DNA of 59,410 bases, from positions 1 to 59,410 of the forward strand of contig JAACJP010000074.1 in the NCBI GenBank assembly GCA_013368375.1. Direction: 5' to 3'. Source of the stretch: Tricholomella constricta. Its lineage: Eukaryota; Basidiomycota; Agaricomycetes; Agaricales; Lyophyllaceae. Of the stretch, positions 1 to 12,009 are shown in pieces. The notes beneath the pieces are model-generated. The model was not told where the DNA came from, searched no databases, and worked only from the letters and a program-made list of their open reading frames with translations. A program made the translations under genes and the position numbers. The stretch's first letter is position 1. Each line of letters opens with the position of its first letter.

Positions 1-830
1 TTGTTTGGACATGTATGCATGGCACCCTCAGTGAGGGTGCGCCCATGCCCAGAAGAACACCAACCATCTGTCGGGATCACAACAAAAGAAGTACACACCT
101 CCTTGACCTGTCGCTCATTGGCTACGTCCATCGCAGCAAAAGCTGTGGTTGCGTAGGGCCAAGGCGCACTCAAATGTGTCGCTAGACTCAAACAACATCT
201 TAGTGTGTTTGATTTGACTTGCATCTCGCTCCAAAGCAGAAAAACTCTAACCGAGGCACCCTACTCTAACCCTCGCTGGCATTTGTTTTGATTTGCATTT
301 GTTTGGACATGCATGCATGGCACCCTCAGTGACGGTGTGCCCATGCCCGCAATTTGGACACGACGTGTACGGCACCCTCAGTGAGGGTGCACCCATGTGC
401 CCAATTTTGACATGTTCCCAGATGTGCAAAGAATGATAGATGGCATGACATGCATGGCACACTCACTGAGCGTGCGCCCATGCCCTCAATTTTGAGACAC
501 TTACAAATGTTCAGAGAACGTAGATGGAACAACGTGCATGGCACCCGCAGTGAGGGTGCGCCCATGCTCGCAACTTGGAAATGTTCCCAAATGTGCAGAG
601 AACGGTAGATGGAACAACGTGCATGGCACCCTCAGTGAGGGTGCACCCATTCCCTCAATTTTGACATATTCCCAAATGTGCAGAGAACATTAGATGGAAC
701 CATGTGCACGGCACCCTCACTGAGGGTGCGCCCATGCCCGCAATTTGGACATGTTCCCAAACGTGCAGAGAATGTTAGACGCAACGACATGCACGGCACC
801 CTCAGTGAGGGTGCGCAATAAGTGCACATG
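1..830. repeat. 85-bp tandem hairpin satellite
   Basis: Eight copies of a palindromic core (GGCACCCTCAGTGAGGGTGC and variants, 9-bp arms around one base) start near 21, 319, 371, 456, 539, 625, 710 and 795, so the last six are spaced 83-86 bp. The unit also holds a conserved segment around 'cccaaatgtgcagagaac'. Copies at 319, 456 and 539 have arm mismatches; the others are perfect. Short reading frames here are by-products of the repeat and are not called as genes. The array runs off the left edge of the window. Confidence 0.9.
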
Positions 831-859
831 TGCACAACAATGTCCCTCGATACCTGCAA

Positions 860-1100
860 GCAACCTAATTATCCATCAGGATTGCAAGCATGGGGCATGG
901 GCTTGGGACACAGGCTCGGGGCTTCGGGTATGGGCTTGGGGCTTGGAGCACGTGGCAAGTGCTCGGGACTTTGGGGCTTGGGGCTTAGAGCACGGGCAAG
1001 GGCTCGGGACTATGGGGCTTCGGGGCTTCGGGCTCTGGGGCTTTGGGCTCTGGGGCTTCGGGCTTTGGGCACGGGATCGGGGCTTTGCGCTTGGGGCTCA
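860..1100. repeat. GGGGCTT-type degenerate minisatellite
   Basis: The plus strand is built from irregular runs of 'ggggctt', 'cggggcttcggg' and 'ctctggggctttggg', giving strong G/C strand asymmetry. It directly follows the 85-bp hairpin array. No conserved protein signal is seen in any frame. Confidence 0.8.
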
Positions 1101-2129
1101 ACCGCTCCACTGCAATAGCAGCACCAGATCTCGCAGAGATCATTGTCCATCTGAATGAAGGCGAACCAACTCTTAAGACTGTATATATGTTTTTGAAAGT
1201 CTCCATAATACTCACAAGGTCTTTATCTTTACAGAAGAACTGTGCATTATTCAGTCGTGGTTAGATTCTCTTTTATTCAAAATTAAAGCTTGAAGAACCG
1301 GAATTTTCCCTGTATCCCTTCATGTTCCCTTCATCCGCAGAACTTGCAGCCTGGCGAGCTTCTCTTGCAGTGACTGCGGAAGGTTTTGACGTTTAGGAAG
1401 TTCTCTTATGCATCTATGAGGCACAATCATCGGGGTACAAGCATTGGCACATGTGGTGTCCAGCAACCGCTGCATCATTTACATCGATGTACTTGTACAG
1501 TATATACATAGATGGCTGTTGACTAACCTTCTGAATCTTGGGGGTATAATGTGCAACGTTGCGCATCATGTCGTGAGTTGGGAGAAGTGTGTGCAAGGAG
1601 GTCCGGCACCCTCACTGAGGGTGCCGCGAAAGAAAAGGTTGTCCTAGGGGATAACTGGCCGGGAGTTGAATCTCGGAGGAACGCGAAACAAGTCCAGGAA
1701 GACCTCGTACCTAGACCAAGAACTTAGCAGAGTGTAGTTGCGATGGTGTTGGTGGAGTTGCCGGCGCCGGCTGATCCTGCTGATCTGCTGCTGGTGGTGG
1801 TTGGGGGCGTAACGATGGTACTACCGTGACGGCACGACCGTGGGCGCCAGTATGAGTAATGCTGTCATCATCTGTCCATCACGGCATACCCCCTGCCGCC
1901 GCCTTGTGCTGTCGTCCCCGACCCTCTAACACCAACACCAATGCCCATGGCTATCCCGAGCGCTGTCCGTCATCTTTAATCCATTCCCGTCCCCGTCCCC
2001 GTCTGCCATCACCCTCGCCTTGCATACCCGACCCCCATTCCCACCGCACCGATCCTCCAATGACGCCTGCCCGACCCTCGCTAAAGCACCATCGACGAGA
2101 GTCCAAATCCGCCGGCTGAGGGTCACAGT
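1101..2129. other. Intergenic, no supported gene; one solitary hairpin
   Basis: No reading frame resembles a protein. A lone copy of the satellite palindrome sits at 1605-1624. From about 1750 to 2130 the minus strand may hold the decayed 3' end of the adjacent Rho-type pseudogene, but no C-terminal prenylation (CAAX) motif can be read. Confidence 0.5.
1605..1624. repeat. Solitary hairpin of the 85-bp satellite family
   Basis: A perfect palindrome (arms GCACCCTCA / TGAGGGTGC) identical in its arms to the array at 1-830, but without the rest of the 85-bp unit around it. Confidence 0.8.
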
Positions 2130-2919
2130 CGCGCCCGCAGCCCAGAGCCCGCCCTTCTTCACCCTGGAAAGCAGCGCCGCGCGTGTCGTCCGACTTGACT
2201 GAACACTCGAGGTAGTGCTTCGCGCCGATCTTCTGCGCGACGGTCAGGCCCTGCAAGCGCAATTAGCCTTACGAGAGTGGATGCGAGAGAGGAACAAGGA
2301 CGCACACCTCTTCTGGATTAAGAGGCCTCTGGCTCGTCTTCCTGAGCGCGTCAATCACTTGGCGGTCGCGTCAAAGGTCCTTCTTGCACCCGACGATGAT
2401 CGGCAGGCCTGCGCAGAAGTGCATGACTTCTGAGATCCACTGTCAGGGCAAACGGCAAACATCAGTCCATGACAACAAAAAAGGCTGAGGCAAACACACC
2501 GTCTCCTGGATGTTGTCAAGGGAGTCAGGAGAGTATACAGCGAAGCGGATGAGGATGGCGTAGGAGTCTGAGGGGTCGGAGGCGGTCGTTGTATTCTTGA
2601 CCTGCTGTATCCCATGGGGCCAGCTCGACGCGCTTGCCGTCAACTTCTACGTCGGCGACGCAGTTCTCGATTACAGTTGGGACGTAGACCTGGTTTAACC
2701 AGACGTGAACGGGCGCTTCGAGAACAGGGAGCTAGCTGCTCACCTCGGGGAAGGCTACTTTCGAAAACATGATCAACAAACATGTCTAATGGGCGCAAAG
2801 GTCAGCACAACAACACGGCAGCGACTTGCGACAAACACGCCAACGCGGCTGCCACGAACACGCACCTTGCCGCAGGCGCCATCGCCGACGATGACGAGCT
2901 TCCTTCTGATATCGGACAT
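2130..2919 (-). pseudogene. Rho-family small GTPase pseudogene
   Basis: Rho GTPases are membrane-anchored switches for actin and cell-wall synthesis. From the ATG at 2919 the minus strand gives MSDIRRKLVIVGDGACGK (P-loop GDGACGK), then after introns the effector-like 'VYVPTVIEN', 'WDTAGQE' (DxxG) and 'VGCKKDL' (variant of the TKxD guanine-binding motif), and finally 'VAQKIGAKHYLECS'. The copy is broken. There is a frameshift between 'DRLRPL' and 'DSYAILI', which also removes residues. A codon after 'CKKDL' is now TGA, where families normally have R. One residue is missing in 'LPIIVG', and the region after 'LECS' is scrambled with no CAAX box. Intron boundaries (GT...AG) are still readable, so this is a decayed genomic copy, not a retrocopy. 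The family call is firm; Rho1 versus another Rho is not. Confidence 0.78.
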
Positions 2920-3101
2920 GTTCGTTAGAGCGTAAGGAGGGAGTACGAGGGGTTTGGGCTGCAGGTTGTGTGGGACGCGCGGGGCCGCTGCACGCATGCG
3001 GCGGGGGGGAGGAAGGGGGCGCAGGGCGTGCAGAGCAAGCTCTCGCATCCGGTACCAAGTTCCCAATAGTATCGACAGCCTCCATTCTCCATGCACGCCG
3101 C

Positions 3102-4290
3102 TCAGACCTCATAAACCTTCCTCGCATCCTCCATCGCCTTGTGCATGACCCTGTCCGCTGTCCATCCGTCGCCGTCGATGTCTGCGATGAACTGCGCCGT
3201 CCAGGGCACCATCGCGGTGTCTTTGAGGAGTCGTACAGGTTTGCGGGGACCATGTATGGGGTGTCGGCCTCGAAGAGGATGCGCAGGAGCACGCGTCTGG
3301 GCGGCCGCAGACGACGGTGGAGATGTCTTGGCTTGAAGAGCAGGGCATCACGCCTCTGGCTTGTTGAGGGATAGATAAAGGATGAATCGTGAGTATCATG
3401 TGAAGGGGGGAGAGAGAGGGGGGCAGGGAGGGACGGACCTATGTAGAGGTTGGGCAAGGAGGCGTGCGCGAACTCGATAAGTCTGTGAAGCAATGGACGT
3501 GGATCTGGTGTTCCCACTGGAATTTAGTACAGCATGGAATGGGAGCCTTGGGAGGTGCGTACAAGATGGTCTGTCAGAACTTGGTCCTTCAGTTTGCGCT
3601 CAATGTCGGTGTCCGCTTCATGGGTGAGGATCATCAGGGGCCTGCCTAGCCATACAGTCTGCGATAGTTGGCAGGCAAAGACTCTTGCTGGACGTCGTGA
3701 GGTGAGTTGTCGTGGTCTAGGCCCCAGCCGAGGCAGCGTGAGTGGGACATTGCTTCGGTTCTGTGGGATGAGGGCGGTGGGTACAGAGACATGATGATAG
3801 AATGTACATGCCCTTCTCCACCTCATTGCAATGCTTCGCTTCGTGTCTTAAAAGAGCCCATGAGAATAAAAAGGGTGCGGCACTGTGATGAGGCAGCGAC
3901 CGTTGTTACGGATGCACGCCTGCAAAAAACAGCGTCAAAGTGTTGCTGCAGGAGGCAGAGAGGCACTCACCCGTGATGATCTATAACTCCCCTAGATACT
4001 CGCTCGATCCTATGGCTTCACCGCACTCTCTGAGAACGTCCTCCAACTTTTCTCCACAGGCGCTTCGCACAACACATCCATAATGGCATCAACATTCCAT
4101 CCCTCATACACCTTCTGTACAAAGTCATGCGTATCTTGCACTTTCGCTATCGGTGCTGATCCAATACGCTCACTACGTCGAGGCGAGGTGCGTGTGGGTG
4201 TCCACGATGGGAAGGGTAGATGGCGGTTTCGGGAGGAGTAGGAATTCTTCAGAGGGGTGCTGGACTTTTTCTTTGCCATTTTCCGATCAT
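3102..4290 (-). pseudogene. TatD-type metal-dependent hydrolase pseudogene
   Basis: TatD-family amidohydrolases use a TIM barrel that opens with an HxH metal site. Minus-strand fragments in family order are: 'PIVDTHTHLAST' near 4190 (HxH), 'HDFVQKVYEGWNVDAI' with 'CEAPVEKSW', 'GLDHDNSPHDVQQ', 'VFACQLSQTVWLGRPL', 'HEADTDIERKLKDQV', 'HQIHVHCFTD', 'EFAHASLPNLYIG', 'ILFEADTPYMVPANLYDS' and a C-terminal 'GWTADRV...ARKVYEV' ending at 3102. Neighbouring fragments lie in different frames at several joins: after HLAST, after DVQQ, after HCFTD and after NLYDS. Some of these have no splice signals, so the copy is inactivated. It lies head-to-tail with the Rho-type pseudogene and is decayed to a similar degree, suggesting loss of a whole block. 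The family is clear; the subgroup is not. Confidence 0.72.
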
Positions 4291-4639
4291 ATGAGAGTAT
4301 TATTGATGTCAAGAAGTGTGTGCAGGAGAGTATGGGTTGGTAAGAGAATGCAGCATGAAGATCACCGTCAAATCGCTGGCACCAGAATCTCTTTATCTTA
4401 TCTGATCGACGAGCGCCCAAGACGGAACCGAGGTGCGCATGCCCTGCTCTCAAAGGTATTTCTAGCATCCTGAAGCTCAGGCGCACTCGAAATCGGAGAC
4501 CCAAAGCACCAAGCGCAGGGCAAGTAGACGGCGAACGCATTGTCGGCGAGACGTCGTCTGAATCAAAGGGCACGCTTTGGTGCGAAGGAGGTGTGTTTTT
4601 GTCCATCTATCTATCTTCCATCTATCCCTAGGCGTACGC

Positions 4640-7510
4640 ATAAGTTTATTGCCTTACGTTCTGTATCTCGCAGGTAACGACTGTAAGCCAACCTCCAGTG
4701 CACAGCTCGACGTCCCACCGTCTACACGCTAACCCGCTTGTTCTAGCTCTTGTCCTTTCCCTGCCCCTGCCGCCCTTTCTAGCCGTCTTGCCCCTCTGGT
4801 CACGCACGAACGCTTCTATGAAACACAGGTCCTGGCGGTGGGCGGCCTTGTGCAGGAGGACAAGACTGTAATAACTGTTGAGGTAGGAGAGGTCGACGAA
4901 GCGGGTGCGCGGGGGCAAGGAGAGGCCATAGGAGCGCAGGAGGGAGGGGCAGGAGGCATTGAAGAAGCCGTGGGGCGCGATCGGGGTAAGGCCATGAAGA
5001 GACTCACCTTGAATGGCTTGGAGGGTGTCGTGGCGCGAGCAATGTCGCTCGGCATGCAGACTTACGCTGGGTCCTGGACAGCGAGGAGCCATAAGCACGA
5101 TCATTCGACGCATACGCATACGAATCGAGCCACATACCGCGTCATCAAAGTTGCAAAGTATCAGAGAGAAGTTGTTGAGAATGATCAGCAAACTAATCTA
5201 CTTATTATATGGGCCGTACATACCAATTGCGAATTTGAGGTTCGGCCTCGATATCTGAAGGAAGCACGATGAAAGAAACAGTCGTCGGCCTCGCTTTCTG
5301 AGTTGTCGTCATGGGGCATTCTCCACTGAGCGTAGCGCTGATCTGATCTCCTTGCTTCGCCTTGAACTATCTGCGATACATCTTGAAAGTGCGAGCTAGG
5401 GCTGAGCACGGAGCATGGTAGGGTTCGCGATGGCGGCATACCAGCAAGATAAGTTCTGAGCTCATGTCCCCTCTCGCCTTTTCCTTAGCCATCCCCTCTG
5501 CATCCATCGACAACCCCCTCACGAGCGCAAGGAACCAGCACTTGGAGGGGGTTTAGGGTCGAGTTGTGTTCCTGGGCATAGTCGGCAATCACTTCCTGGA
5601 TGGTGTGATATGCGTATGGCGGGAGGAGGAGATCGACGCTGAGCACGGGAGGCATTCGCGGGGATGGCAATGTATAATATAACCCAGACGAGCTCGAGGC
5701 AGGGTAGGAGGCGGGCATGTACCGTCGGACCCGCGTCAAGGTAGGTGGAGACGTAGGTGGAGCGGGATGGGGGACGTACGGGGAAGGTAGCGTAGTGTAG
5801 CATAGCATATAATATAAACAAGAAAGAGAACAAAAAGAATGTTAGAAAGGCATGATGCTTCACAGCTGACATACGCCCCGTCCGGCGCGTGGCTGCCCAT
5901 AGCCCAGAGAGCGAGCTCGTACATCAGAAAAGACATCTGCGTCGTAGGGTCGAATGCAAGGCGAAAGCGCAGGCGAGGGGCACCGGTGCAGGGTGTGGCG
6001 GTAGGTGCTGGATTGTCATGCTGATGGGCGCGATTGTGACGGTGGTAGAGGCGGCGACGGGGGCAGTGAAGGCGACCGATGAGTGCAGATTTGATGTCGA
6101 TGCCGGGACGAGTGCATGAAGGATGCCCGAGTGGCAGAAGGGCTGGCTGCAAGCGCGGGCGTGGGCTGGGCGGCGGTTAGAGGCGCCGAGGGCGGTACAA
6201 TGAAGTATGGGGTGAGGCAGTGAGCGAGTGAAAGAGCACAGGAACATTTGTCCTTACCTTTGGTCGCGCTTCGTGACATATCCTTGCCCGATGGTCCTCT
6301 CCACACAGTCTGCGCTCCCAGGTGAGTGGTGCATGGAATTGAGAAGAAGAGCGGCACGTACCAACCATTTTCCGGAGCTTTAAGCCATCTACCCCCGTTT
6401 CGCGCGGTGCAAGGTACATCACGTTATCCCACATGTCCTCAGATGCGTCTGCGACGGGGTGCATGATTTTGAGCGAGTCGAGGACGACCCAGAGTTCCGT
6501 GTGAGCCACATGCTCGCCTGTAGCAGCGTCGAGAATGGCGTCCAGACATGGCTTGAGGGAGGGCAGGAGAGCCAGAGCGGTGGAGACGGTGTGTATGGGA
6601 GGTGATTGCAGTTTCTGAAGGGGCGGGCTGCTCGGCGAGGGCCATGACAGTGCGGGATGGAAGCGGATGGATTTGATGGGTCGAGGACGCAGATGGACGA
6701 ACTGGCGGTGAGGAAGGAGGATTGGAAGGCGGTGATGCGGGTGCGGAGGGGCAAGGTGTACGTGCCGTCGGACTGGTCAGAGTTTCAAGGGGTGTGTGAG
6801 GAAGACATACAATCGGGACTTGGAGTTTGTCGCGGTCGCGTTGGTGGTGGTGGGAGTGGGAGGAGCGCCGGGAGCAGGGGTAGTGAGTGGGAATTCGGAC
6901 TCGAGGCGCATGACGATGAGGGCAGCTTGAAGAAGGCGGTGAAGGGGAAGGAGAAAGACTCAGCCTCGACGATGGAAGCGGTGTCGGAGGCGAGACCTGT
7001 AGGCGCGGCTGGAGGAAAAAAAGGGGCAGCGTTAGTGGTATGTACTTTGGGGAGGGCGGGGTGGAAGCTGGGGAGAAAGAAAATGTAATATAATTGATAT
7101 AGGGACACACGCACCGCCGAACATGCCTGCTGTCTTGGATGGGCGCTTAAGCTCTCAAGATTGGCCTCTGCAGGCTGGCCGGGGAGGTAGATGGACGCGA
7201 GACTGGGGTCGTAGAGGCCCATGAGAGCCTGCATGAAGAGGGCTGGGTGCACTTGAGGTGTCGGTGCATGAAGCATCATAGCGATCCATGTAGGGGGCGC
7301 GGAGCTGCGGGAAGGAGGGTCATGACGTGGGTAAGTTGATGGGGGGCAGACGCACGAGTTTGGATGTATCCGAGAGGTCGTAGTCGCGGACGGTGGTGGT
7401 GACGAGGATGCCGGATTCCACGGACTTGAGGTGGGGAGAATGTCAAAGGTGAACTGGGGAGAGTGTGGGATCGCGTCGCAACGCTTGACATGGTGAGAAG
7501 TTTGCAACCG
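4640..7510 (-). pseudogene. Frame-broken coding relic(s), protein not recognised
   Basis: The minus strand holds several protein-like stretches in changing frames. Near 7300-7400 is a segment with 'LSDTSKLVRLPPINLPT'; at about 7150-7300 'APTPQVHPALFMQALMGLYD' and 'IYLPGQPAEANLES'. At 6720-6780 there is 'DGTYTLPLRTRITAFQSSF'; at 6380-6520 'HTELWVVLDSLKIMHPVAD' and 'MYLAPRETGVDGLKLRKM'. At 5850-5940 there is 'MSFLMYELALWAMGSHAPD'; at 5550-5660 'LSVDLLLPPYAYHTIQEV'; at 4790-4910 'FVDLSYLNSYYSLVLLHKAAHRQ'-type sequence. Composition and splice-like boundaries suggest one or two multi-exon genes, now interrupted. I do not recognise the family and assign no function. A long proline/serine frame at 6785-7507 looks like an out-of-frame shadow of GC-rich coding DNA. 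Confidence 0.4.
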
Positions 7511-10117
7511 TGGCGATCAACCTGCCGCATCGTCGCCGTTCAACTCAACCTTGTTAGGTGATCAACGCCCAGCGCTCAGCGCTCAGCCCTGAGGCCTAAT
7601 CGATGATTATCTACCCGATCTCCATCTCGAACGGCGCCTTTGATTTGTATCGAAGATTCCTGCCATTGATTTTTCAAGGTAAGTTCCACCGTCTAATCAG
7701 ATATCTGTAATGTTAACGCGAAATCAATGAATTACTGCACTGTTTACGGAGCCTTTCACCAAGTATTTGGGAGTGTACCGTACCTGGTGAGTGCTTTCAA
7801 GGCCATCTCAAATTGTTTCGCTCATTTATTCTACTAGGTTCCCTACTCTCTGAGTTTCTGAGCAGCGCTCGTTCAAAGTGGTGCGTTCGACATCCCGCTT
7901 ACCTCCAATCAATGCCTCAAACACCTGCCTCATCTCAACACACGGCCTCTACGATCAGCGCTGCTAGATTTTGGTGCCTGATACGCCTCCAAAACACAAG
8001 GTGAGTGCGACGCCTCCTTTAATATCATATGACCGACACCAGGTGATCTTACCACAGAGTTGCAACGGCACGGCCTCCTCACCGAGCCCCTTTCCCCTTC
8101 CATTTTCCCTGACACCACCCTTCAAGCACAGCTCAATGGCGATTGGCGGACGGACAAATTAGTACTTTGACTTTTGTGATGCGGGATAGGCTGTCCTCGG
8201 TGCGTTGTCCGTTCTCTTTCGAGTCATTGCTTCCATCTGTTCTAGGTATCAAATTCAGATGATGGTACCGCCTTTCATATTGAAAGTACACATGACGCAA
8301 TACCCACAAGATGCTGGCATCGTAGGTGCGTTTCACTCTATTGCTTTCGTGCTCTTCGCCTCCATCTCACTCAGTCAAACAGATACAGGTCGTCCTCAAA
8401 CACACTTTTGCCACGATGATGGATATCTGCTTGTTTCTACTTCCATTTATCTCTCTGCATCACCGTCGCTCACTTGAATATGCAAGGTGTGCTCAAATCT
8501 TCTTCATTCACGATAGACACAGACACCACGGCCTCTCCTCCATCGCACAGTTGATCCAACTGCGGCTTATTGACTTCGAATACACAGAGACAGTTACCGA
8601 TACATTTGACACGAAGGCAGTACATTTGTCTGTTTCGACTTCAAGTCACTTTTCCGCCTCTTTCGAATGCACAAGGTAAGCGATTAAGTGCCGTCTTCTT
8701 CCACAATTGACTGACACCATGCGCCAATCCTTTGCCACATAGCCTCATGCTCGCCGGCAGTATGTTTTTCGCCTCAGCCTTTAGCTACCTCTCTAGCGGC
8801 CCACATTTAATACCACCAACACTGAATGTGAGCGATCTGATTCCCTTTCCATTTTCAATATACTTAACACGGTGTTATCCATCCCTCGTCGCATAGTCGC
8901 ACGCCCGTCTACATCACATATCTCCCCTCGCGCTCGCGCTCTCGCTCTAAGCGCACTCCTAAGATCAGAGGAGAAAGAGCATGGTAACAGTATACTTGGA
9001 AGCGCTTTCGTACTCTAGGAGTAGAGGGCTCAAAGATGTGTTGTACCGCCCTATGTTGAACTGACGTTAAGTACACCGTCTCTCATCACAACAACAGCCG
9101 CCACGCTCACCCAGCAACTGTCTACGTCGCCGCCGCTCAAATCTAGCAATGCCTCGAGCGCCTCAAAGACCTCAAGCACACAAGGTAAGCAGTACACGAT
9201 GCTATCTTTTTTCTTTTATTTGTTGCCATCGAACACCATACCCGAGCATGCAGGGTGAGTTCAGTTCCATCTTGATTTCCGTTCGACCGACACATAACTT
9301 TTCGCATAGCCGCATAGTCATCAAACTTAGCTCACTGCACCCGCACTCTCGCAGGACGGCTCCCAGCAGCAGCAAGATGGTCTTGACGATGCCCATAACG
9401 ACGATGCCATCCAAAAGCCCTCCTTCATGTACTCGGGCGCCCCGACTCTCACTTAAGGCAGAGGAGCAGGGCACTTGATTTGCCAACGACGGCTTCACGT
9501 GCGTACATTCACTACTTACTGAAACAGTCGTCTAAACTCTTGTAGGCCCCATATTGCGTCGCCTCGCCTGCCGCTGGCCTTTACCGTGCCCTCACCCTTC
9601 GATCTGCCAGTTTACCTGCGTATAGCTTTATTCCTCGCATCGATTTGACTTGCTCCTTCGTCGTGTCGATGTCCACCCATGACCACCCCAGCGTCTACTG
9701 CTAAGCCTTCTTTTGTCGTCCCAAACGCCATAAAGAAACGGACGATGCACTGGAGCGGCAGAAGGGGAAGCGGAAGCGGAAGCGAACGGCGGGGAAACAG
9801 CAGTCGACCACATGCCCCCGACATCGGCGCCGGTCTCTGTATCTGCGGTGTCAACGAGTTGTGTAGATATCATGTCGGTGTGCTTAATTGGAGCAAGACT
9901 CCCGGGCACCTGAAATTTTCACAATGATCATGTTGCTTCAAAGTTTCAGGAATTTTCTGGGGGATTATTTACGAGCACCAAGGGGAATTTCACATCGAGA
10001 TAAATTAGTTAATTACACCGCTACTTCAGAATGCGGCCTCGACCCATTCTTCGCCCATCTGAATCCATTTCACCCTGGCCATGGCCCTCGAGCAGAGTGA
10101 GTGTGTGGTGGTATCAC
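7511..10117 (+). other. No gene supported; regularly spaced splice-like signals
   Basis: No long coding frame is present. The plus strand repeatedly shows donor-like 'caag|gt(g/a)ag' strings (near 8000, 8675, 9185) followed by 'gac(c/t)gacacca'-like strings (near 8035, 8715, 9290) that resemble branch-point/acceptor regions. A short acidic, glutamine-rich frame near 9360-9456 ('QDGSQQQQDGLDD...') looks coding-like but stops at once. This could be the relic of a gene with many tiny exons, or a spliced noncoding transcript. Confidence 0.3.
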
Positions 10118-10123
10118 GTGGGC

Positions 10124-10143
10124 GGCGCCCTCAGTGAGGGCGC
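10124..10143. repeat. Solitary hairpin, G/C-substituted version
   Basis: The palindrome GGCGCCCTCAGTGAGGGCGC has the same layout as the satellite hairpin at 1-830. The A in the left arm is G here and the paired T in the right arm is C, so base pairing is preserved. Confidence 0.75.
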
Positions 10144-10439
10144 GACTCTGTAGCATTTATTAGTGTCATGAATTGTGTATATGATGTCATACTGCGCACC
10201 TTGAGTGTTGAAGGACAATATCCATCGTCATGCGCCCCACAGCGTGTGCTCAAGACCCCACAGCCCCGCCCCACTGAGTCCCCGAGATAACACGTCGCCT
10301 GGATGTGCCTGTGTGCTTGCTGGCCGCGACTTTTGCTTCGATTAGTTCTGGTGCAGGCAGTCATATGTACATGCCGCCAGAGATGCCTACACACCTACTT
10401 TTGTTGGTGTCGTTCCCTCCCTTGCTCCCTTCATCTTCC

Positions 10440-10690
10440 TACTGCATGTATGCGCCTGCATGTCGCAACGTGTGTTAAGCCGTGGCATTCCTGGTGGCAG
10501 CGAATCTATGAAGTCTATATCCCAGTTGTTAGTTGTACGCGCCACTGGAGATGCACACATACATACCTGTATCGATATCATTCGGGCTCCCATCTCCCTA
10601 TCGCATGCGTGCACCTGTATGCGATGAGTCGTGGCGTTCGAGGACCTGGTGGCGGTGAATCTGTGAGGTCTATATCTCAGCTGTAGAATA
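10440..10690. repeat. Diverged tandem duplication, period about 160 bp
   Basis: The segment around 10483-10530 ('cgtggcattcctggtggcag...tctatatcccagttgt') recurs with substitutions at about 10631-10682 ('cgtggcgttcgaggacctgg...tctatatctcagctgt'). The flanks 'tgtatgcgcctgcatgtcgc' and 'cctgtatgcgatgagtcg' also correspond. Frames through it are not convincing proteins. Confidence 0.6.
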
Positions 10691-12009
10691 TCCTGCTTAC
10701 CCAAGCCCAAAGCTGCTCCGACGACGCATACTCCTGGTCAAATGATGATGCTACGAGCTGATAGAAGATTGTTCGTATGAGAGGGTACATCTGACGTTGA
10801 CGAGAAGGTGTTCAGCTTGGCTGCGCGGTATTGATTGTAAAAATAAACGCCGTCGTCGTCGTGTCGAGTGAAAAGAGCTGTCGAAGCTTTGAGGATATGG
10901 GATCGAAGATTTTGAAGGCCCCTACAGCATGGTAGAGTCGTCGATGAGAGTATACGATCTGGGAAAAGAGTGGTCATAAATTAGTGATTCAAATAAGCGC
11001 ACGACACACCTATGAGACTAGGTCTACATGGGTAAACCCCCCCCCCCCCCACCCCCATTGACCCCGCCATCTTCCAGCTCGTGCTGAGGGAGATCTTGTT
11101 TCGGGTTTATGAGACACATTCTATGTCATATAGATGTATTTTTTCAGCTGAGAAAAGTGTCAGAAAAAGCATATACTCACCATCAAATGGTGTTTGGCCG
11201 TAGTAGTCGAAAGGATGATATGAGAGCCGCTCTCGGTGGTCGTTTTCACAGCACTGCATGCATGTCTTGCATTTCACCAAGCCAGTAATTGACAGCGAGG
11301 GGAAGGTATTACGACGACAAGGAAGGGAGGGATGGTCGAGGTAGTGGGGACAGGCTGTGGTAGCACATAACAGTGCAGTGAACGGGCTAGAATTGCAGTG
11401 GAGGCGGTAGCCGGCATTTGCCGAGGCGCGCTCCCGCGCCCGCGCGCCAGGTCATAAAGATCCCTGACGCCTTTCAACAGTTCAGCCGCGCCGCCTCCAG
11501 GAAATTCAGGATGAGGGAAGATCCAAAATACGCAGCGCGCGCACAAATTTTTGTGGGTGGCGCACTTGTAGTAAATATTTTAGAAATTGAAAACTGTCCC
11601 GAGCGGATTTTCAGCACAGCCACATCAGCCACCCACCCGAACCCGCCACATAAAATTGTCTATAGCTCACACAATTCTTCACCGATTTTCTTAAAAAAAA
11701 GTGCGCGAGCCATCGAATGTATATACAAACGTCATCCGATACCAAGATCTCGGATGTGGAAGCGTTGAAGATACTCAATAGTGTACTTTCCCACGCTTTT
11801 GCCCCTCTTTTCGGTGGTCCATAGCACCACCGAGAGTACATATCTCGCCAAACGGATTAGTGCGCGAGCTAGAGGATAGGTAAAAGTATATATCTTACTG
11901 TTGATTTGACCCCAATTGCTTGTTTCAATGTTGAGAAAAATCGGGTCCAAAATCTGAATGGATAACGACCCGTTATCCGCCCCGCCAATGACTAGTGTGA
12001 CAGTTACTT
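10691..12009. other. Intergenic, no supported gene
   Basis: No conserved protein is seen. It contains a run of 14 C at 11037-11050. From 11960 on there are fragments of the satellite that follows ('gtgacagttacttgggtgtgac'). Confidence 0.5.

Noticed and set aside
1..830. CRISPR-like array
   Set aside because: Repeat units are imperfect, the intervening DNA is itself repeated, and the window is clearly eukaryotic.
1640..1660. Resemblance to a conserved large-subunit rRNA string (ggggataactggc)
   Set aside because: Only about a dozen bases match and the flanks on both sides do not resemble rRNA; treated as chance.
6785..7507. 240-codon proline/serine-rich minus-strand frame
   Set aside because: Sequence is low complexity, other frames here show more protein-like segments, and no family resemblance exists; likely a shadow of the relic at 4640-7510.
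11037..11050. Run of 14 C as a functional element
   Set aside because: A lone homopolymer without surrounding structure; noted only as a likely sequencing-sensitive site.
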